A DNA stretch of 64,000 nt from Haemonchus contortus (lineage: Eukaryota > Nematoda > Chromadorea > Rhabditida > Trichostrongylidae), in the NCBI GenBank assembly GCA_000469685.2, contig LS997564.1:36350151-36414150 (forward strand), read 5' to 3'. Positions 58,201-64,000 of this stretch are shown one piece after another (positions within the stretch are counted from its first letter, which is position 1; each line of letters starts with the position of its first letter). The notes under the pieces were generated by a model. The model saw only the letters and a program-made list of their open reading frames with translations, searched no databases and was not told the DNA's origin. The translations under genes were made by a program, and so were the position numbers.

Positions 58201-60458
58201 CTATTGAGAAAGCATGACTGCCTCTAAACGGTGTTATTTCGGCCGAAGGTAAACCTTATGCTTGGGATCTTACATCATGGAAAAGGATAAGAAGGTTCCC
58301 CTAAGAAAAACATGAGAAACAAATAAATGTTGCAATTTTAGAAATTCTTGCCTTCTGAGATATGAGCTTCTCCTTGAAGAATGCCCTGACACAGTCTTTA
58401 CAGAATGAGTGACCGCATGGAAAGAAACGTACGCAGTACTGACCCGCCTTATTTTCAAAGCATACCTGGAAGCAATCATGATGCTTTCAGTCAAAACAAC
58501 CTCTTTCGGTTCGTTTTCAATGCATTCTAATACAAAAGCATACTGTTCTGAGTTGAATTTCTTACAGCCTCCCTTAGACGGTACATAGTCCAGGCTTCCG
58601 GGATACGCCACACATTCAGTTTTCATCCGAAACCAAGCACGTTTTCTGTTAGAGGCGCAATTCACGATAAGAATGGTTTCTAAAAACTTGTAGGAAACCC
58701 TAGGATGAACCTGTAACCCCCACGGAGAGCACAATGGATGCTGTCAGGCCAAAAACTGCCCAGTTTGTGCGGAATATGGACCCCAAAAGTAGCCGCAGTA
58801 CACGCCCAAACGCGGACGAGTAGAGGCTGGGGAGGTTTCACCATTTGCCGGGATGCATACGTCGCACGTATGCAGCTTACTGAAGCTAGCTGTACGCAAT
58901 GGCACACACATTTGGACAGCTCTACAGTTACCTCTTCCACGCAACTTTTGTCGCCACATTCTCGTCCAACTCCTGATTTGACTATTTCTTTTAAGATTTC
59001 CACTTATAGGACGATTTTCACGCTTTCTTCGCGACTTTTGCACTACTCTGGCCTATCACTTTCATTATTCGCCTAAAACTAGATACCCCAGAATTATCAT
59101 GAATTGTACCTTGAACATTTTCTATGTAATGATTTGTAAGGCCCTTTAGTAAGCCTCTATTCTTCTGTTATCAAAATGTATGCGAGATATCGGAGAAAAA
59201 ATGAATTATGAGCTGAAATTAGGACTTGCATTCAACCTATAGAGAAGGTAACGGGAGAATGGATATGTGTCATCAATCTTACAAAAAATGTACCAGTAAC
59301 GGCGGATAAACAACTACACCACACAAGGACTCCTGCTCCGATATAAAGACACCTAAGCTTATGCAAGAAGGCGCAGCCACTATGCGTAATCCCCTGTCCT
59401 ACTTATTATAGGGTCTTTGTTCTTTGTTTCTGTAAAAATCAAGTGTACAAAAGTGAAAAGTGGAATCTAAGATCCGCGCGGATCCCATGCTGGGGCGATC
59501 TCTACATACTACTCTCAACTGTAATAAAAAGGAACTCATCCTCACACTCACCTCACAGTTATGACACTGAGCCAGGAAGGCGTTCATTTCTGCCTTCTCA
59601 CTTTCTTCTCGTACCAGCTTCAACATTTCCATGCCGCTTAATTTCTGAGGCCAGGTTTACTTTGATTTGTTTCCGAACTGTGTAGGCAAATATCTCTGCT
59701 CACATGTTTTTGCGAAAAATTGTTGGAATCGAGGCGAATTTCGAATGTTCCCATTTCGGCGACAAACTTCTGTATGGCATCATAGCACAAGAACAACACC
59801 GGAGAGCCCGTGTTTACTCGGAGAACGTCATCAAGGCGACAGAGAAGATTCTCCTTCTGAGAAGAGTGAATTGAGGAATATCAAAAACAATTGCTTGCAC
59901 ATGTGCAACCGATTGTGCACGCCTCCCGAAAGTGTTAAGCAGTTGTTTGAGAACGAACCATAGAAATGGACATCCAGGTACTTTCCACATCAACCTCAGG
60001 CATTTTGGAAGGGTAGCCAACTGGTAGCCGAAAAAGAAAGTTGATCGGAGGCAAATGGATGGTCTCGAACTGGCGGTACTCTGTCAACAGGAATTCATTA
60101 GGAAATAAAGCCAACTATCAAAAAGATGAATTGATTTTATAGAAAATTACACTGTATAAAGTAATTCTGAATCTAGAAGACAGTAATTCTGAATCTATTT
60201 TGGTAGTGAATTCAATTTTTTGAATTTCTTCTAGAAGTACATCTAGAAGAAATTCAAAAAATTGAATTCACTACCAAAATACTTACCTTTCCCATCCTCG
60301 GCGGAAACGAGAATTGGCTCGGGGCTTGGATCCAGGGCTACCGAAATGGTGCCTTGTAACTCATTATCGCCCTCTTCGATTGTGACGTACTCCTCTCCTA
60401 TACTACTGACAAGAGCAGCAACTTCGTCAAGGAGATCCTGACGAAATTGACCTTTCAT
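55202..60458 (-). CDS. RNF14-like RBR E3 ubiquitin ligase, copy B
   Basis: Ten exons on - join to 451 residues: 60458-60287, 60080-59959, 59856-59704, 59644-59552, 58465-58352, 57815-57738, 57685-57580, 57332-57121, 56597-56499 and 55408-55202. The first six exons have exactly the lengths of copy A. RWD is 1-149. RING1 begins CHNCEVCFENKAG (C179, C182) and has FPCGHSFCKDC. IBR: CPRISC, then CLVCGYNFCTAC. RING2: CPQC at 375-378 and GCNMMVCSMC with the catalytic cysteine at C393, then FCWNC and HFTDSPVC. Intron 5 must use a GC donor (AAG|GCAAG) to keep length and frame. Intron 7 needs a weak acceptor (GTGGAG) or has lost its normal donor. Exon 8 equals two exons of A. If intron 7 is not spliced this way the gene would be broken; otherwise it looks functional. 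Confidence 0.83.
55638..56043. mobile_element. MITE-like element in ligase B intron 9
   Basis: The left end contains GGAACTTCTCCCCTAACACG and the right end its imperfect inverse (reverse complement GGAACTTCTCCCCTATCGCG), each inside about 35 similar bases that also share TGTGCTGGGG-type outer sequence. The interior is AT-rich and non-coding. Confidence 0.6.
60196..60281. repeat. Perfect 40-bp palindrome at the first splice donor of ligase B
   Basis: The arms 60196-60235 and 60242-60281 are exact inverse copies with a six-base loop. On - the hairpin starts at the last base of the GTAAGT donor of exon 1 (60286-60281). A direct repeat AGTAATTCTGAATCTA flanks it (near 60158 and 60182). Confidence 0.95.
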
Positions 60459-60470
60459 GGGGGGTGGAAC

Positions 60471-60477
60471 CTAAATC
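60471..60477 (-). promoter_or_regulatory. Probable spliced-leader acceptor of ligase B
   Basis: GATTTAG on - ends 12 bases before the ATG at 60458. The position fits trans-splicing; no upstream exon is needed. Inference. Confidence 0.45.
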
Positions 60478-62884
60478 ACCTGAGTCACCTATACGTGAAA
60501 AACAACACAGAAAGACAACAAGATAAGCACCAGGAAGATCTAATCCTCCCATGATAATGAATCATCAGATCTATTATTAGTAGCTCCGAAATCAGTAATA
60601 GTCTACATACTAAAGCTAGTACCAAAGATACTACAGATATAATTACGGTTATCTAGTCAAGAGCTTATTTTAGGGGGGTGGGGTGGCATCACTAAGAATT
60701 CTACTCGAATAACTCCTATGAAATTCATGATCTGACCAGATTAGACCCAGCACTGTGGGTACATAAGGCTTGAGTGCGCCTTGCTTTCTCATACCATTCA
60801 GAATCATAATGATAATAATCCATTTAGTTGAATAATACAAAATAGCATTCGGTCTGCACAGAGATTTCTCCTCCCCTATGAGCCTAAGAAAGAGTATTCG
60901 GAGTGATGGAGACTGCGGTTAGGCAGTGCGAGATGCGAGCCGTCCCGGGTTAGTTGCAGTGGCACCTACTGCTTTTGCCTTACCTCTTCTCCATAGAAAA
61001 CAAACAAAAAAATAATAGAAAGGTAAAAAATAAATATAACAATCCCATAGTAAAGAAGATCAATCATGAGACATACAATTCAAGCGATAGAGAATACATC
61101 ATCTGAGACCCTTCTACTACCGCAAACGGAGCCAGGGGAGTGAATGTGAATGCATCGCAGAGAACGTTTCCCTGTGATGTTGCACTTGATAACTCGGAAA
61201 TCATGAATCATTGCAATTTCCCGATCAATCCACCCCTCTGTCAACATTGAGTAATTGTTATCTAAATATTCCGCAGAAGTTTTTGTAGTTTAGATAAATT
61301 CACGATTAGTTTTTCGGTTGTTTACTTATGTCAGAGTGAACAGTGGACTGGAGCCGATTTGGGACAGACTAAACGTTTTGGCTATTGTGAAATAGTTGCC
61401 ACAAGAAAGCTCAAAACGGTTTCCGATCTTTTGAAGGAGCATTTTTTTTAGAAAGTCAGCATAAAATGTTAAACTTCATGGCCCCAAACTAAACTAGAGA
61501 TGGAAGTAGCTTGAACTTGAACTCCGAGACCAGATCCCGTCCACGTAAACCTAGCTTCCAATTACTCCAAGTTTACCGATACTAGACTTTCCAGTAGATA
61601 GACCCAAGAAATCCTTGTTGTTGTTGTTGTTGTTGTTGTTATTGCTGTTGTTGTTGTGTTATTGTTGTTGTTCCGCACATGGCTTTTATCACTCTTACCA
61701 TATGTACCAGTCATTTCGCATATGAATCTGAACGAAAATCTAATACACCTTCTATCATCGATGGATTTTTCAACTATAATCAACCACAGACCAGACCCGA
61801 CCAGACAGACCATCCCTCCTTATATTTGAATTTGAAAATGAAAAAGTAAACTAGTGACAGATATTGGATAGGCGTTCAACAATCCTAGACTGAGGACAAG
61901 CTAGAGAAGTTCTTCTAATTCTCAATTCTCAAAAACTTACGGGAAAAGTAAAATACGATGGAAGGAAAATCGAGAAGGTGGAGGAAGTAAGAGGATGGAT
62001 CTATGTAGGCCAAGAACTTCGCCACAGCACGACACTGACACTGCCCACATCTCCTACCGCCAGTAGAAACATCGGTCCTGCCTCAGTTGTGCAATATTGC
62101 CTTACATTACATTTTTTGCCTAATTCTATCAAAAAGTACAGAGTAAACGTAACAATGACTCATTCAAAACACAGAGTTGCCTTCTTTTTTTTATCAGAGA
62201 CAATGGGTTGCACTTTTGTCGCCTAAAAAAATCGTCGAATTCAATAATGGCGAGGAAAACAGCATTGGGTGACGAGTGCACTTGAAAACAGATGATGGGT
62301 GAGTCATAGGAAATCGTTCAACCCATTTCTCTGCACTCACAGCGGGAACCCGGAATCGATAGAAAGTTATAAAGTACAGTAGCAAAATGGCTTGCTCGGC
62401 TGCTAATGATATTGTTGAGGGTATAGAAACAGTGCTGAGCGGGACTCCACCTAGAATGGTAGGGCTCTTCTTGGTAAGTCTACGGCGAAGAAAAGGCAAC
62501 TTAGTTTATATCTCTGCAAAGAGGTAGACTATCGATACTCTTAGAAACTTCCCGAGTGGGAACTGAAGAAGTGCCCGTGGTCATGGTGCCTAGCAACAAA
62601 AACCCGCCTGCTCCCATGGAATTTGGATATGCTCATATATCTCATATATCTGTTCAGTTAGCTTACTAACTACCAAGGTTTCGCGGTGATCAAAATAGAA
62701 TTCAAGAAAGGAAATAAAAGAGTAATGGTAGGAAAAGAGGTAAAGAATAGGACGAAATCAGATGAAAACCTTTTTTCATGAGAACAGACCACCGGCTTCA
62801 CTAAACACACAGACGTCACTCCGTGACACATTTGCGTCGCTCAGTTGTGCAATATTGCTTCATGTCTGGAAATTAATTCTTTTT
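60478..62884. other. Spacer upstream of ligase B
   Basis: Holds a (GTT)n run at 61615-61672. CAGTTGTGCAATATTGC near 62087 recurs near 62842 just upstream of the LINE fragment. No gene recognised. Confidence 0.4.
61615..61672. repeat. (GTT)n microsatellite
   Basis: About 58 bases of GTT units with a few interruptions. The poly-Thr-like frame on - is a by-product. Confidence 0.9.
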
Positions 62885-63112
62885 CTTTTTTCAAGACGAA
62901 AGTCAAACAACGACGAGACTTGGATCAGGAACCAATAGAGTATTTAGAGACTAAGCGGTCCAAGAAGGACTTCGCCGAAGCCAAGGTGACGGCAGAAGAT
63001 GCCGTAGATAGAATGAAATGGAGACGGCTGACAAGAACAGCGAACCCTGCGACGGCGCGGGAATAACGCTAGGGAGAAGAAGAAGAAAGAGGAGAAGAAG
63101 AAGAAGAAGAAG
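62885..63112 (+). mobile_element. LINE 3' end with GAA tail
   Basis: The frame ends KVTAEDAVDRMKWRRLTRTA, then NPATARE and a stop at about 63064. It is followed by 40 bases of mostly GAA units (63071-63112). This C-terminal pattern (DR..WR...R.ADPATARD) is known from nematode non-LTR elements, and a simple-repeat tail is normal for LINEs. The sequence differs from the full-length element at 16982, so it is another family. Only the last 50-60 codons remain. Confidence 0.72.
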
Positions 63113-63883
63113 GGCTCGATCCGCTGCCACTAGATAACGATTCATAGCTTGTTGTCCCGCGCGGTGAAATGCTGAGTGTAACCACTGCTAACATAACAAC
63201 TCCGCTTCACTGCTCTATATATGATAAACGAGTGGAGTCACTTGTGGGTGGATGGAATCCACGCGCCGTTATGGACGCTGTGTTCATTTCCCTGATTTTA
63301 AATATAATTGAGGACAACTTGTGGCGATTACCAGAGCTCACGGTAAAATAATGAGCTAGGTTCTCAAATTATATGAAGAATATGATTGTCACCATCTACC
63401 TCATATCCTTCAAAGTTCGGAAATTGTGGAAAAACTTGCTCGGAAATGCAAAGACGGCAAATGGCGCCAAAGTTTCCTAGCCATCGATATCTATCAGTCT
63501 CCTAGCGGAATTTTGAGCCCTCGTTCTCCACATTTCTGAAAAAATCATTTCCATACAATGCCCAATTTTATCTATGCTACATAACACAGAAGAAACGCCA
63601 AAATCTCATAAGGCGGTTATAATGCTTTGAATGAAATTTTCGAGGGTGATGTCCCGCCTTCACACAGATAGCACCGCCCAGTTCTTCTACGAGTGGCTGA
63701 TGACACACACCGCCCCTTCCCCAAAAACTCGTACAATCTAAGAAACCAACTAGGTATCTATTTCAGAGTTTTCAACAGATTCTTTTGATTTCTATTCCAC
63801 TACATATCCTCTAACGACAGCTCCGCATATATTTTTTGTCTACATCAGATTATCGTACTCAGTGCTTGCAAATGTGCAGAGTT
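63113..63883. other. Spacer between ligase C and the LINE fragment
   Basis: No gene recognised. Confidence 0.4.
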
Positions 63884-64000
63884 TTACAAAGAATGTAGAC
63901 AAACCGGGAAGTCCATAAAGTGATCGACATAGTTTTTCTTTCCAAGAATCGCATCACAATTAAAGCAGAAACGGGTATTGCACATTGAGCAAAGTATGAT
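63884..64000 (-). CDS. RNF14-like RBR E3 ubiquitin ligase, copy C, last exon (cut by the window edge)
   Basis: The final 38 codons read ILCSMCNTRFCFNCDAILG, then HFMDFPVC and a TAA at 63886-63884. They align with the RING2 end of copy B (VCSMCDTHFCWNCDAILEG, then HFTDSPVC). The fourth residue is the catalytic cysteine position. The rest of the gene lies beyond position 64000. Together with A and B it shows a tandem array in one orientation with spacing of about 8 kb. Confidence 0.88.
   Translation of the reverse strand: MILCSMCNTRFCFNCDAILGKKNYVDHFMDFPVCLHSL

Noticed and set aside
58466..58510. Mutated donor and an eight-residue gap between the first two RING1 cysteines of ligase B
   Set aside because: The apparent upstream exon (ECIENEPKE) is not needed. 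The true preceding exon is 59644-59552, which ends in CHNCE and restores C-x2-C.
61562..61813. Poly-Thr/Asn frame on -
   Set aside because: Translation of the (GTT)n microsatellite.
1..64000. CRISPR arrays, bacterial operons or prophage
   Set aside because: The regular repeat at 12465 has no spacers, and introns and transposons are eukaryotic.

Overview
The window looks like nuclear DNA of a clade V (rhabditine/strongylid-type) nematode, perhaps a parasitic strongylid. The evidence is small phase-consistent exons with nematode-type TTTCAG acceptors, likely spliced-leader acceptors just upstream of start codons, an astacin with EGF, CUB and ShK modules, a secreted C-type lectin, and many nematode-type transposons. 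The species cannot be fixed from the sequence alone.

Five host gene models can be supported. (1) An astacin metalloprotease lies on + at 21790-24951: 13 exons, 548 residues. (2) A secreted C-type lectin lies on - at 34025-38524: 8 exons, 291 residues. (3-5) A tandem array of three RNF14-like RWD/RBR E3 ubiquitin ligases lies on -: copy A 48009-53267, copy B 55202-60458, and the last exon of copy C 63884-64000, which runs off the window. I assembled the exons by hand. In the four complete models the reading phase stays open through every junction, apart from three junctions noted in the entries.

The rest is gene-poor and rich in repeats. Left to right it holds: a relic of a kinesin-5 gene sitting head-to-tail with a decayed astacin 3' end (29-2100); a deleted mariner (2899-3766) abutting a third astacin 3' fragment; a Tc1/mariner-type relic (about 4780-5800); two abutting near-perfect palindromes (8201-8677) beside a 5'-truncated CR1/jockey-like LINE (to 10746); a Helitron-like end with a 128-bp tandem array (12390-12985); a tRNA-derived SINE family (six copies or pieces); a MITE (14769-15010); a full-length RTE-type LINE with an intact 1102-codon frame and an 11-bp target-site duplication (16982-20379); a second transposase relic (20750-21300); an inverted Helitron-like end and a Penelope-like element with long inverted terminal repeats and a GIY-YIG domain (25480-27458); a mariner relic (29030-29680); two palindromic MITEs with the same tips but unrelated cores (31977-32197 and 35759-36012); a TIR element (41816-42385); a MITE in a ligase intron (55638-56043); and a LINE 3' end with a GAA tail (62885-63112).

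The host genes do not form an operon or one pathway. The lectin and astacin are secreted proteins of the kind found in nematode secretions and cuticle. The RBR ligases form a local tandem expansion that shares exon lengths but has diverged in intron content. The most unusual features are the palindromic DNA (five separate fold-backs), the Penelope-like element, and the three copies of an astacin 3' end.
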